A stretch of 64,000 nt of DNA from Deferribacteres bacterium. Lineage in GTDB: Bacteria; Zhuqueibacterota; Zhuqueibacteria; Zhuqueibacterales; Geothermadaptataceae. The notes under the pieces are model-generated. The model did not search any database, had not been told where the DNA came from, and saw only the letters and a list, made by a program, of their open reading frames with translations. The position numbers and the translations under genes are program-made. Positions 51,515 to 60,895 of this stretch are shown here, piece after piece. The stretch's first letter is position 1. Each line of letters starts with the position of its first letter. The stretch lies in the NCBI GenBank assembly GCA_020633675.1, contig JACKDE010000008.1:1-64000 (forward strand), written 5' to 3'.

Positions 51515-54500
51515 ATGTTTCGTAAGCCGCTGTTTTGGGGCGGGCTGGTCGCTGTGTCGCTGGCTTGCCTGTTATTTGCCGCCAAATATTTCTCGCAAGC
51601 CTTTCCGTTGGTCACCCTCGATTTGAAAATGGACCGCGAACAGGCGCTGGCCTCAGCGCGCATGCTGGCGGAGCAAAATTACTGGGCGCCGGACTCCTTC
51701 AAGCAGGCAGCCTCTTTTGGCGTCGATAATGAAGTGCAAACCTATGTCGAGCTGGAAGCGGGCGGCAGTCCTGCGCTCGCGGAAATGCTACAAGGCGATT
51801 TGTTCATGCCCTACCAGTGGCATGTGCGGCATTTTCAGCAAGAGCAGAGCAATGAAACACACATTTACTTTACGCCATCTGGTCAGCCGTATGGATTTTC
51901 TGAAAAACTGTCCGAAGCCACAGATGGCGCGAGCTTGCAGCCAGACTCAGCGCGCACCATCGCCGAAACCAGCGCTGTTGCTGACTGGCAGATCAATTTC
52001 AGCGATTACACACTCATTGAGCAGTCGCAGGAAATAGTCAGCAGCGGCAGGGTAGATCACACCTTCGTGTACGAGCGGCCGGGGGTGAAAATTGCGGAAG
52101 GGAGCTACCGGCTGCGGCTGGTCGTTGGAGGCGACCAACTTACCGAGCTTAGGCATTTCGTACACATTCCCGAAGCCTTCTCGCGCAAATATGAAGAGAT
52201 GCGCTCCGCCAATGACACCATCGCCTTCGGCGCATCTATGGCGATGGGGCTGCTGTATATTCTCGGCGGCTGCATTATCGGGCTGTTCTTTTTGTTGCGT
52301 CAGCGCTGGGTACAATGGCGCAGGGCTGTGCATTGGGGACTTTTTATCGCAGCGCTGCAATTTTTAGCCGGCTTAAATCAACTGCCGCTCAGTTGGATGA
52401 TGTATGATACAGCGCTGTCGACCCAAACTTTCCTGCTGCAACAAATTGCAGCCAGCCTCGCCAATGCGCTACTCATGGCTGCTCTGCTGATTTTGTCTTT
52501 TATTGCAGCGGAAAGCTTGACACGCAAAGCGTTTCCAAACCAATTGCAGTTGTGGAAGCTTTGGTCAAAAGATGTCGCTGGTTCAAAGACTGTGCTCGGC
52601 ATGACCATCGCTGGCTATTTATTGGTGAGCGTGTTTTTTGCGTACGATGTCGGGCTCTATCTTTTTTCGCAAAATTGGCTTGGCTGGTGGACGCCTTCAG
52701 ACATGCTTTTTCACCCCGATGCTTTGGCAACCTATTTTCCATGGTTGACCTCGATTGCCATCTCTGCGCAGGCTGGATTTTGGGAGGAAGCGTTGTTTCG
52801 GGCAGTACCGATCGCGGGTGCTGCCTTGTTGGGAGAGCGTTTTGGCCAGCGCAAATGGTGGATTGCCGGCGCGTTTATACTGCAGGCCATCGTTTTTGGT
52901 GCCGGGCATGCCAATTACCCGGCACAGCCGGCCTATGCACGACTGGTTGAGTTGATTCTTCCCTCCATTGGTTTCGGGCTGATTTTTTTGCGTTTTGGCC
53001 TGCTACCTGCTGTGATTTTGCATTTTACATTCGATGTGGTTTGGTTTGCACTGCCACTTTTTGTGGCGGACACGCCGAACGCCTGGATCAATCAGGTTTT
53101 GGTTGTTGCCCTGGCGCTATTGCCGCTCGGAGTGGTTTTGTATCGGCGTTTGCAGGCTGGCGCCTGGAAAGAACTGCCGGAAAACATTTACAACCGGGCC
53201 TGGAGTCCGCCGCAAATTCAAGCCGAATCTCAAGCTGAAACAACGCCCAGCCTGGATGCTAAAGGTATGACCCCAATCATCAAGCGGGCTGTTTTTGCAC
53301 TTGGTATTTTAGGATTGATATCATGGGTCTTGCTCGCAGATTTTTCGACGGATGCGCCGCCAATGAAAATCGATCGGCAGACAGCGATTGCACATGGTGA
53401 AAAGGCTTTGTTACAGAAAGGCATTGAATTGGGGACAAAATGGAAGCTGCTGAGCACCGTCGATGCGCCCAACAATGAGAACGATCGCTTTGTCTGGCAA
53501 ACCGCTGGCCCGGAGGTCTATTCAAACCTGCTCGGAACCTATTTGGGACCACCATACTGGCGTTTGCGCTATGTACAATTCGAAGGCGATGTGGCTGCGC
53601 GTGCAGAAGAATATGAGTTGCATGTCGATGCCGATGGCTCGGTTTTTCGGTTTGTGCATAAATTGCCAGAATCCCAGCCCGGTGACTCGCTTGATGAAGC
53701 CCAAGCTCGTTCTGTGGCCGATTCGATTGTACAAGCCAGCTTTGGATTGCAGCCATCCGTACTCAAGTTTATTTCTTCAGAACCATCCAAGCGGGAAGCA
53801 CGGCAAGATTGGCTTTTTACTTTCGCAGATACCACCAACAGCAGGCTGGTGGAAGGTGAAAAACGGATTTCGGTACAGATCTCTGGCAGGGAGGTGACTG
53901 ATGCGATGCGATATGTGCATGTGCCAGAAGCCTGGCAGCGCACGCAGCGCAACGAAAGAACCTTACCGCGCATTTTTGAAATTGGCTCGATTGTGGTGCT
54001 GGTCTTGCTGGTGATCGCAGGTGCGATATTGGCGATGGTGCATTGGAGCCGCAAGCAATTCCAAGTGAAAAGTTTTTTTGTCATAATGGCAAGCTTGTTT
54101 CTGCTGAGTGTGCTCAATGTGTTTAACAACTGGCCGACATTGGAGATGCAGTTCTCTACTGCACAACCGTACAAAAATCAAGCTGCGATTTTTGTACTGG
54201 GTGGCCTCCTCAGCGCGGTTTTTATGTCAGCGGCTGTCGGCTTGGTAGTTGGGTTGGTGCATGCCTGGTATCAACAAACAAAACAAGAATTGTCCGTTCA
54301 GATCAGCGGGCTCGCGATTACAGTTGGTGTCATGATTGCCGGTCTTTTTGCGGTTTTTGCAAGCATCAAACCGGCAACAGCCCCCATCTGGCCCGATTAT
54401 AGCGCCGCCGGTGCATTTGTGCCGCTGCTGCCGATAAGTCTGGGGCCCTTGTCCGGCTTTATCACGAGAACCGCTATTTTGCTGCTTGTTTTTGTTGGTT

Positions 54501-54841
54501 TGAACCGTCTGACGCAAAATGGCACGAAAAATCTAAGCTTTCTCGTAGCCATCTTTTTACTGGTGGGACTCGTATTTTCTGGAACAACTGGTATCGCAAC
54601 CATTGGCTCGTGGCTCATCAGCGGTATGCTGATTGGTTTAGCGTTATGGGCAGTTTATCATTTTGTGTTGCGATTTGAGCCCGCAATGATACCTATAGCT
54701 GTGGCGACACTGGCGGTTTTCGCACAATTTAAGGGGATCGCACACAATGCGGTGCCGGGAGCGATCGTTGGAGCGGTTCTGGCTATCTTTCTGATTTGCA
54801 CCTCAGCATTTCTATGGTTCAATGCCCTGGTGAAGAAATAG
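51515..54841 (+). CDS. Giant CPBP-family membrane protease with internal duplication
   Basis: A 1108-residue membrane protein made of two related halves. Each begins with an extracytoplasmic region (DREQALASARMLAEQNYW near residue 40; DRQTAIAHGEKALLQKGIE near 625) followed by multiple transmembrane helices. The first half contains a CPBP/CAAX-type catalytic site: EEALFR (Glu424, Glu425, Arg429), then FGAGHANYPAQPAYARL and LHFTFDVVWFAL with the histidines. The second half lacks the EExxxR motif and is presumably non-catalytic. CPBP proteases cleave within membranes and are also used in self-protection. GAGGTGAG precedes the ATG. The gene follows the SLATT gene by 177 bases. Confidence 0.85.
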   Translation: MFRKPLFWGGLVAVSLACLLFAAKYFSQAFPLVTLDLKMDREQALASARMLAEQNYWAPDSFKQAASFGVDNEVQTYVELEAGGSPALAEMLQGDLFMPYQWHVRHFQQEQSNETHIYFTPSGQPYGFSEKLSEATDGASLQPDSARTIAETSAVADWQINFSDYTLIEQSQEIVSSGRVDHTFVYERPGVKIAEGSYRLRLVVGGDQLTELRHFVHIPEAFSRKYEEMRSANDTIAFGASMAMGLLYILGGCIIGLFFLLRQRWVQWRRAVHWGLFIAALQFLAGLNQLPLSWMMYDTALSTQTFLLQQIAASLANALLMAALLILSFIAAESLTRKAFPNQLQLWKLWSKDVAGSKTVLGMTIAGYLLVSVFFAYDVGLYLFSQNWLGWWTPSDMLFHPDALATYFPWLTSIAISAQAGFWEEALFRAVPIAGAALLGERFGQRKWWIAGAFILQAIVFGAGHANYPAQPAYARLVELILPSIGFGLIFLRFGLLPAVILHFTFDVVWFALPLFVADTPNAWINQVLVVALALLPLGVVLYRRLQAGAWKELPENIYNRAWSPPQIQAESQAETTPSLDAKGMTPIIKRAVFALGILGLISWVLLADFSTDAPPMKIDRQTAIAHGEKALLQKGIELGTKWKLLSTVDAPNNENDRFVWQTAGPEVYSNLLGTYLGPPYWRLRYVQFEGDVAARAEEYELHVDADGSVFRFVHKLPESQPGDSLDEAQARSVADSIVQASFGLQPSVLKFISSEPSKREARQDWLFTFADTTNSRLVEGEKRISVQISGREVTDAMRYVHVPEAWQRTQRNERTLPRIFEIGSIVVLVLLVIAGAILAMVHWSRKQFQVKSFFVIMASLFLLSVLNVFNNWPTLEMQFSTAQPYKNQAAIFVLGGLLSAVFMSAAVGLVVGLVHAWYQQTKQELSVQISGLAITVGVMIAGLFAVFASIKPATAPIWPDYSAAGAFVPLLPISLGPLSGFITRTAILLLVFVGLNRLTQNGTKNLSFLVAIFLLVGLVFSGTTGIATIGSWLISGMLIGLALWAVYHFVLRFEPAMIPIAVATLAVFAQFKGIAHNAVPGAIVGAVLAIFLICTSAFLWFNALVKK

Positions 54842-54951
54842 CTGCGGATTTCATGCATTCGGGATGCTTTGCGGGTACACACTCCAGAATTTATGTGCAG
54901 GTGGCGACTGAACCGAAATCGGGACTATTTTTGAAGTACTTATTTTTGATC

Positions 54952-55398
54952 ATGCGGCTCGGGCTGTTGATTTTGCAGAGAGTGTTTTATGTGTTGACAG
55001 CCGGCGAGTGGCCGCCCTTTGCCAGCGTTGCGGTGGTTGTTGAACGCGAAGGACGCTTTCTGATGATCAATCGCCGCGATGGGCGCGGCTATGGCTTGCC
55101 AGGGGGGTACATCAAACTTCATGAAACGGCCGAAGATGCGGCTATCCGTGAGGTCAAAGAAGAGACCGGCTACGATGTCCAACTCAAAGGTGTGCGCGAT
55201 ATTTTATCAGGAAAACGCAAAAGCACACGCGTACGTGCAGTCGATGTTGTTTTTAATGGCGAAGTCGTCGGTGGTGAAATGCAAGATTCGCTGGAAGGGA
55301 AATGCTACTGGGTCCAACTGGACGAAGTACGTGACCAGATCGCATTTGACTATTTGAAAGCCATCGAAGCTAAAAATAGCGTAGGTGCTCATTCCTGA
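54952..55398 (+). CDS. NUDIX hydrolase
   Basis: A protein of about 148 residues. The complete Nudix box, GX5EX7REUXEEXGU, lies at residues 52-74 (GYIKLHETAEDAAIREVKEE and the following TGY), with catalytic glutamates intact, so it should hydrolyse a nucleoside diphosphate linked to another group. The N-terminus is hydrophobic (LGLLILQRVFYVL) and may hold the protein at the membrane. The start is uncertain: no ATG here has a good ribosome binding site, and the frame is open upstream as far as 54796, inside the end of the CPBP gene, suggesting coupling. Substrate unknown. Confidence 0.82.
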   Translation: MRLGLLILQRVFYVLTAGEWPPFASVAVVVEREGRFLMINRRDGRGYGLPGGYIKLHETAEDAAIREVKEETGYDVQLKGVRDILSGKRKSTRVRAVDVVFNGEVVGGEMQDSLEGKCYWVQLDEVRDQIAFDYLKAIEAKNSVGAHS

Positions 55399-55440
55399 GC
55401 AAGGGAAAATAAAAATCCTGCCAAAACGCCTTCGATACGA

Positions 55441-56349
55441 TCATCTTTCGTTAACCGTGCTTAAATACTGCTGAAATTTTTTCCCATCCAACTCTTTCAT
55501 CATTATCCTAAGATGGACTGCTTTGTTGCCTGAAGGATCGGATTGATCACACAGTACCAGCAAGGCAAATCTTAAATGCTTTTCATAAGGCGTCAACGCC
55601 AGGTTTGGATCATACCTTTTGAGATTATCCTCAAGCATTTTTTGAATGTAGCGGTTAGACGGCGGGACGTAGATCAGCTCATCCTGCCAGGCGGCGAACG
55701 GCCAGCTGCCGTACGCGATCTGCAAATTGTACTGCTTGAGCAGGCTCTGAAATCGTGTTTTTAGCCTGCGATGCTGAAAAACAGACCAGTCGACATCGAA
55801 TGGATTGCTGGCAAGCAGACGCAGGTATCCTAAATTGGCTTCGCGTGCATGACTGGTTGCCAGCGCGGCATCGCCAAAATAGCCCCAATAACGAGCCGGC
55901 AGAGGCGATTCGTCATCACTGAGCTGTTGTGTCAGGCTTTGCCGTGCTGCTTCAAACTGATTGGCGTGCATGTAACACGCACTGATATGAAAGCAGATAT
56001 CGCCGTGCTGTAGAACACCACTTGCATCAAAAGCTTCAATATCCAGCAGACGCCGGGCAAAAACCTCGAACAAGACTTTCTGCAATGCATTCGCTTCAGC
56101 AGCAAATGTCTGCTCCTGGTGCAGCATTTCCCACAAACTGACCATCTGCGCCGCTGGCGTTGTTATGTTGAATTGATTGGCAAGGCAGAATTGCGCCGCT
56201 TCGAAATAGACACGGTTGTTGGGGATATCCGCACTTAAATCACGTGCTTGTTGTAAATAATCAAGCGCACGAGAAAATTCGAATTTTTTCAAACAGGCAA
56301 TGCCCTGTTCCTGCAGTGGAAAGGCATCAGAGAAGAGATTCGTTTGCAT
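55441..56349 (-). CDS. TPR-like helical protein, unknown function
   Basis: A 302-residue soluble protein composed almost entirely of helices. The spacing of GIACLKKFEFSRALDYLQQA, CYMHANQFEAARQSLTQQLS and similar segments fits degenerate tetratricopeptide repeats, in the first two thirds of the protein. The last 90 residues (RYIQKMLEDNLKRYDPNLAL) are a different helical unit. No signal peptide or catalytic motif is present. It stands between the NUDIX gene (convergent) and the DUF6029 gene (same strand, about 140 bases upstream). A scaffold or protein-binding role is the general expectation for TPR proteins. Confidence 0.65.
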   Translation of the reverse strand: MQTNLFSDAFPLQEQGIACLKKFEFSRALDYLQQARDLSADIPNNRVYFEAAQFCLANQFNITTPAAQMVSLWEMLHQEQTFAAEANALQKVLFEVFARRLLDIEAFDASGVLQHGDICFHISACYMHANQFEAARQSLTQQLSDDESPLPARYWGYFGDAALATSHAREANLGYLRLLASNPFDVDWSVFQHRRLKTRFQSLLKQYNLQIAYGSWPFAAWQDELIYVPPSNRYIQKMLEDNLKRYDPNLALTPYEKHLRFALLVLCDQSDPSGNKAVHLRIMMKELDGKKFQQYLSTVNER

Positions 56350-56491
56350 GTTATGAATTCATAGCGTTTTGGACTTATCCTGCTTTCCCCTGGCTGGATG
56401 ATATTGCTGGCCGGACAAAAATGCAAATGAAAGAAGATGAGTGGATGCTGGAAATGGAAAACCAAATGGACCTGCCGGAGTCTGCTTACCG

Positions 56492-58198
56492 CTATAGCCG
56501 GGTTTCCATGCGCAGTTCAATACCTTCAAAGTCGAGCACCTCGACGCAGAAGCCGTGATCGCAGTAGGTGCCGCTCCGGCGCTTGCCGGCAAAAAGCTGA
56601 AGGTTGTGGCGAAAAGATGGCTGCCAGCCAACTGTAGCGCTGAGCAGGTAGTCGGCGGATTTTTCTGCTTCATTCAATACATCCGGATCCTGGGTGCGCT
56701 CAATGGAAAAAGCAAAGCTGAAGCTCCGAATATCCTGCACTTTCAGGCTAAGATATTGATTGCGAAAATAGCGGCCGAATTCAGGCTGAATGCCCTGCAT
56801 TTGTAGATCCAAAGCAAGGGTGGTACCTCTTTCAAGGTGATAGGATGTCAGCATGCCGCCGGTTATTCTTTCCAGCTCGCCAACTTGGGTATCCTGACCA
56901 GAATCGATGAAAAACTGTGATGACCACAAATTGCCGCGGAACTCAAACGCAAGGTAGCGTTCCTGAAAAAGCTGTCTGATACCAAAATCGAAAAAGTTAC
57001 GCGCCAGACTGTAGTTGGCAACAATGCGTGTTTGCCTGCCTGGCGCGTAAAACGCTTCGATTTGATAGCCTGTCTCGGATTCAGCTTCAAGCGTGTGGGT
57101 AGCGCGATTGAGCAGGAATTCGCTGCTCTCGCGAATTCCGGGCGGTGGATCATTAAAAATGAGATTGAAATCGTTGTAGTCCTTGTACTCAAGACTCAAT
57201 CCCAGTTTGCCGTAGGTGAAATTCCCGGAGCTATAGAAGCCGTGTGGCACGTCCGCACCTAAATTGCCAAATTGGTCGGCACCCTGACGAGTGGCATATT
57301 CCATATAAAATTCTGCCGAGGCATTTTCAATGCCGGTTTTTTTAAGCACATCCCAGGCATTCCATTGCATAAATCTCGTGGCGTATGCAGCCTGTCTTTT
57401 AATGCTGAGGCTTACATCAAACGGATCAGCGACCTCGTTGCGGTGCTCCAGATAAGCGCCACCGAGCGACACTCCAGCAGGAAGCGCTACGTCCACCTCG
57501 ACGCCACTGAGCCGACCGACATAGCGCTCAACAATGCGGTTATCTGGCTGTTGCAAGGGATCAACCGGTTTGGCGTTCAATAGCTTGATCGTCCAGGCTC
57601 CGGGCTGCAGCACCAGCAACTGCCCCGAAAAATCTTGAATAATGCGCTTCTGGTTGCGGGAAATCAACCCTTCATAAATGAATCCCGGCAATTCGAAGCC
57701 ACGCAATAAGATGCCCTTGCCAAAAATTTCATAGTAATTGCCAATTCGTGCTTTGCCCCAGTCCCAACGGACTTCCGCATACAGTTGGCTGAAATGCGCG
57801 TAGCGTTCCTGCAGTGGTGCGCCAAGGTCGCGCAAACCGGGTGCGTTAAAGCCCTGCGCACGTGCACCGAACAGCAAATAGTCAGCCTGGTATTCAGCGT
57901 GCACATCGCTGTAAAACGAGAGTTGACGATCTTCTTTCTGAAAAGATTGAAAGCGCTTGCCCTGACGCACAGTGGACAACGTGTTGACACTGGGTTGGGC
58001 ATTTGCGCTTTGGTGAGCAGAGATGGTGATGCAAAAAAACAAAAGCCATGCTGCCTTGGGGATGACAGATTGGCTTTTTGGATGCCATAAGTATTTGATG
58101 CAGCAGGCTCCTGTAATTTGAGTTTGAACAGAAAATGATGAACGAAATTTATTTGTGCGTATCGGCATTCTGAAGCAGTTCTGCCAGTTTTTCATCAA
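56492..58198 (-). CDS. DUF6029-like outer-membrane beta-barrel protein
   Basis: A protein of up to 568 residues. A long N-terminal extension ends in a signal-like segment (AAWLLFFCITISAHQSANAQ). The body is rich in alternating aromatic and polar residues typical of barrel strands (LSFYSDVHAEYQADYLLFGA, YAEVRWDWGKARIGNYYEIF), and the last residue is preceded by EGIELRMETRL. The pattern fits DUF6029, a family of predicted outer-membrane proteins. The start is unclear: ATG 58198 overlaps the end of the TlpA gene by 50 bases; ATG 58168 is also possible. The overlap with a TlpA-type oxidoreductase suggests a shared transcript and perhaps a redox-related assembly step. Confidence 0.75.
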   Translation of the reverse strand: MMKNWQNCFRMPIRTNKFRSSFSVQTQITGACCIKYLWHPKSQSVIPKAAWLLFFCITISAHQSANAQPSVNTLSTVRQGKRFQSFQKEDRQLSFYSDVHAEYQADYLLFGARAQGFNAPGLRDLGAPLQERYAHFSQLYAEVRWDWGKARIGNYYEIFGKGILLRGFELPGFIYEGLISRNQKRIIQDFSGQLLVLQPGAWTIKLLNAKPVDPLQQPDNRIVERYVGRLSGVEVDVALPAGVSLGGAYLEHRNEVADPFDVSLSIKRQAAYATRFMQWNAWDVLKKTGIENASAEFYMEYATRQGADQFGNLGADVPHGFYSSGNFTYGKLGLSLEYKDYNDFNLIFNDPPPGIRESSEFLLNRATHTLEAESETGYQIEAFYAPGRQTRIVANYSLARNFFDFGIRQLFQERYLAFEFRGNLWSSQFFIDSGQDTQVGELERITGGMLTSYHLERGTTLALDLQMQGIQPEFGRYFRNQYLSLKVQDIRSFSFAFSIERTQDPDVLNEAEKSADYLLSATVGWQPSFRHNLQLFAGKRRSGTYCDHGFCVEVLDFEGIELRMETRL

Positions 58199-58652
58199 GC
58201 TCTTTCAACTTGCTGGCTGAGTAGCCGGCGTGTGTGGAAATGATTTCACCGTTTTTCGCAATCAGCAAAGTCGTTGGTAGCGCAAAAACCCGGAACTGTC
58301 GCATGACATCATTGTTCAAATCGATCAAAATCGGGAAGCTGATGTCGAAACTATTTACGAAGGGCTTAATCTTCGCCCGGTTTCGCGGCCCGTCGGTGTT
58401 AATTCCGACCACAGTTAATCCCTGCTTCTTGTATTTTTTGTAGAGTTGTTCAAATTCAGGAAAGGCTTTTATGCAGGGCTTGCACCAGGTTGCCCAAAAG
58501 TCCAGCACGACCGGGCCCTTTTGAAGCAAGTCATCAAGTTCAACCTGCTGGTTTTGTAAGTCGGGAAGTTTGAAGTTTTTGGCTTTCTTGTCCGCAAATC
58601 CAAATGCAGTGAACGTGATCAACACTGCCAGCAAAAAGTACCTTGTTTTCAT
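58149..58652 (-). CDS. Exported TlpA/ResA-like thioredoxin
   Basis: A 167-residue thiol-disulfide oxidoreductase. ATG 58652 follows GAGG and opens a signal peptide (YFLLAVLITFTAFGFA). The redox centre is C57KPC60 in LDFWATWCKPCIKAFPEF, the cis-proline is in FALPTTLLIAKNGE, and the length fits TlpA/ResA enzymes that keep cysteines reduced outside the cytoplasm, for example during cytochrome c maturation. It is upstream of, and overlaps, the DUF6029 gene on the same strand; pairing of these two genes is common in related genomes as far as I recall. Confidence 0.92.
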   Translation of the reverse strand: MKTRYFLLAVLITFTAFGFADKKAKNFKLPDLQNQQVELDDLLQKGPVVLDFWATWCKPCIKAFPEFEQLYKKYKKQGLTVVGINTDGPRNRAKIKPFVNSFDISFPILIDLNNDVMRQFRVFALPTTLLIAKNGEIISTHAGYSASKLKELDEKLAELLQNADTHK

Positions 58653-59175
58653 GTTTTCCTCATTTTCGCTGATGTTCACACGGCATCTTTTGTAAAAATG
58701 CACTGTGCGCTCATCTTTTTAACCGGCTGCACCAACCTATTATTCCATCTGATTTTTTCGGAATCTTGCCCCTATCGCGGTTAAATATGGCCATGCCTGG
58801 CATCAGGCATGCAGATACGCATGGATTGTGCAAGCGCTTTGAAACAAATTTTGCACCGCTTTGTTCAGACACGCGGCTGAAAGTAAAAAATCAGCCGGGT
58901 AAAGGCAAGGCAGTTTTCAGTTCAATGCGACGACCTGTGATGAAGGATGTCATGATCATGAGCTGCACAACAGGATATGGTCTGAAATTTTGCATGATTT
59001 TAAGCTTGCGTTTCGCCTGAAATTTTCATAAAAATGCATTTCCTGCGCTCAGCCAATGCGGCTGTTGCTGAATTTGCGCTTCGTGAACACTCCAGCGCAA
59101 TCACCTTTTAAATCCAGGCGCTAATGAATGCGCAACACATGTCACTTGATGGGCAAAAATGAATGGGAGGTTCCA
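58653..59175. other. Intergenic region with a short hairpin
   Basis: About 520 bases between divergent genes. CATGCCTG (58792-58799) and CAGGCATG (58804-58811) form a perfect eight-base stem with a four-base loop but no T tract. It could be an operator or an RNA hairpin. An 84-codon frame at 58766-59020 lacks a ribosome binding site. No RNA gene was identified. Confidence 0.4.
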
Positions 59176-60828
59176 TTGAAAAAGTCGTTTCATCATGTCT
59201 CTTTGCTGGTTGCGATGCTGATGCTCGCATCTTGTTCTCCAAAAACCGTTCAGCAGGCTCCGCCATCCGGTGGTGTTGCTTCAATTTCCGAAAAAGATTT
59301 GTACCACCACATGTCCTTCCTTGCTTCAGACGAAATGCAGGGTCGTGATACGGGCGACCAATCTCTGGAAATTGCAGCGCGGTACATCGCGACTGAGTTG
59401 GAAAAATTATACCTGACTCCAGTAGGGGATGATAGTACGTACTTCCAGCGCTATACGCTCGAAAAACAAGCAGTCTCTCCATCCAGTTCGATGTCAGTTT
59501 CTGTTGATGGAATAGAAACGACCTTTGAGTTCGGGAAGCAATTCGTTTCACTGCCGATGGGTGGCGGTGGCGGTAGCCAGGCCATCGAAGGCGAAGTGGT
59601 TTTCGCTGGCTATGGCATTTATGCACCGGACTTTGGATATGATTCCTACCAAGGCATTGGCGCTAAGGACAAAATTGTTGTTATCATGGGATCCGAGCCA
59701 AAAAATGAGGAAGGCAATAGCATTTTTGACAGCACCAAAGCGACAAGCCAGTTTGCTCAATTCCCAGCAAAAATGCAAGCTGCCATGGCTTCTGGCGCTA
59801 AGGCTTTTATTTTCGTGTCTGCACCCGGCGATGATGATGAAAGGGCTAATGCACAGTTTGAACAAATTGCAAATTTCATGAAAAAACCACGCTTTAAGCT
59901 TCCGGGCGGGCCGGCTCAGGGCATGGGTGGCAATGCGCTCGCAATGTTCGCCAAGCCCGAACTCGCTGATGCTCTGCTTGCAGGAACCGGCAAAACGCTG
60001 GCAGACATTCACGCTGAACTCAAATCGCAGAAAAAGCCGCAACCACTGCTGCTGGAAAATGTCAACGCCAAAATAAATGTTGAAGTTGAAGATACAGAAA
60101 TTGAGGTGCCCAACGTCCTGGCTTTGCTGGAAGGCAGCGATCCAGTTCTTAAAAATGAGGTGGTTGTCTACACCGCACATTTCGACCATGTCGGCACCAA
60201 CGAAAAGGGCGAGATTTTTAATGGGGCCGATGATGATGGTTCCGGCACGACTGCTCTGCTTGAAATTGCTGAAGCTTACGCGCTGAACAACGAACGCCCC
60301 AAGCGAAGTGTTTTATTTTTGTGGGTTTCCGGAGAGGAAAAAGGATTGCTCGGTTCGCGCTATTATTCGGAGAATCCGAAGATCGCCATGGAGCAAACTG
60401 TCGCAAATATCAACATGGACATGGTGGGGCGGGTGCGCGCCGTGGACGACACCAGCAAGGCCAATGAAATGCTTTGTCTTGCCAAAGACCTTTTTGTGGT
60501 TGGCGGCCATCAGAGCAGTGAGTTGAAAAAACTCAATGAACTGGCCGCTCAGGAGGTCGGCATCAACATCGACTATAGCCTGAACGATTTAAATCATCCA
60601 CAGCGGATCTATTATCGCAGTGATCATTACAACTTTGCTCGCAAAGGCGTACCGGTGCTGTTTTATACCACCGGTCTCCACGTCGATTATCACAAAGCAA
60701 CCGACACACCGGACAAGATCAGCTATACAAAAATCAAGGACGTTGCCTCTATGGGGTATGTGGCTGGCTGGAAGGTGGCCAATCAGGAGAAGCGCATTGT
60801 GGTCGATAATCCCCTGGAACTCAATTGA
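59176..60828 (+). CDS. M28 family peptidase, lipoprotein
   Basis: A 550-residue lipoprotein metallopeptidase. The start is a TTG at 59176, five bases after GGGAGG, which gives MKKSFHHVSLLVAMLMLASC with lipidation at Cys20; an ATG at 59128 is less likely. A PA-like insert lies at about residues 120-320. The peptidase signatures are YTAHFDHVG, NGADDDGSGTTALLEIAEA, the catalytic glutamates in SGEEKGLLGSRYYS, NMDMVGRVRAVDD and a final histidine in GLHVDYHKATDTPD. It removes N-terminal residues from peptides at the cell envelope. It is only distantly similar to the M28 enzyme at 684, so the two are not recent duplicates. Confidence 0.93.
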   Translation: MKKSFHHVSLLVAMLMLASCSPKTVQQAPPSGGVASISEKDLYHHMSFLASDEMQGRDTGDQSLEIAARYIATELEKLYLTPVGDDSTYFQRYTLEKQAVSPSSSMSVSVDGIETTFEFGKQFVSLPMGGGGGSQAIEGEVVFAGYGIYAPDFGYDSYQGIGAKDKIVVIMGSEPKNEEGNSIFDSTKATSQFAQFPAKMQAAMASGAKAFIFVSAPGDDDERANAQFEQIANFMKKPRFKLPGGPAQGMGGNALAMFAKPELADALLAGTGKTLADIHAELKSQKKPQPLLLENVNAKINVEVEDTEIEVPNVLALLEGSDPVLKNEVVVYTAHFDHVGTNEKGEIFNGADDDGSGTTALLEIAEAYALNNERPKRSVLFLWVSGEEKGLLGSRYYSENPKIAMEQTVANINMDMVGRVRAVDDTSKANEMLCLAKDLFVVGGHQSSELKKLNELAAQEVGINIDYSLNDLNHPQRIYYRSDHYNFARKGVPVLFYTTGLHVDYHKATDTPDKISYTKIKDVASMGYVAGWKVANQEKRIVVDNPLELN

Positions 60829-60895
60829 AACAATCCTTAAAGCAATCGCGTAGGTAAGCTCCACAAAGGAAAGCAGATTGTCAATGAGGGTGCTG

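Noticed and set aside
58766..59020. 84-residue plus-strand frame upstream of the M28 lipoprotein gene
   Set aside because: No ribosome binding site, no recognisable pattern; likely chance.
684..60828. The two M28 peptidase genes as a recent duplication
   Set aside because: They share only the family signatures; domain content (lipoprotein against secreted), length and intervening sequence differ throughout.
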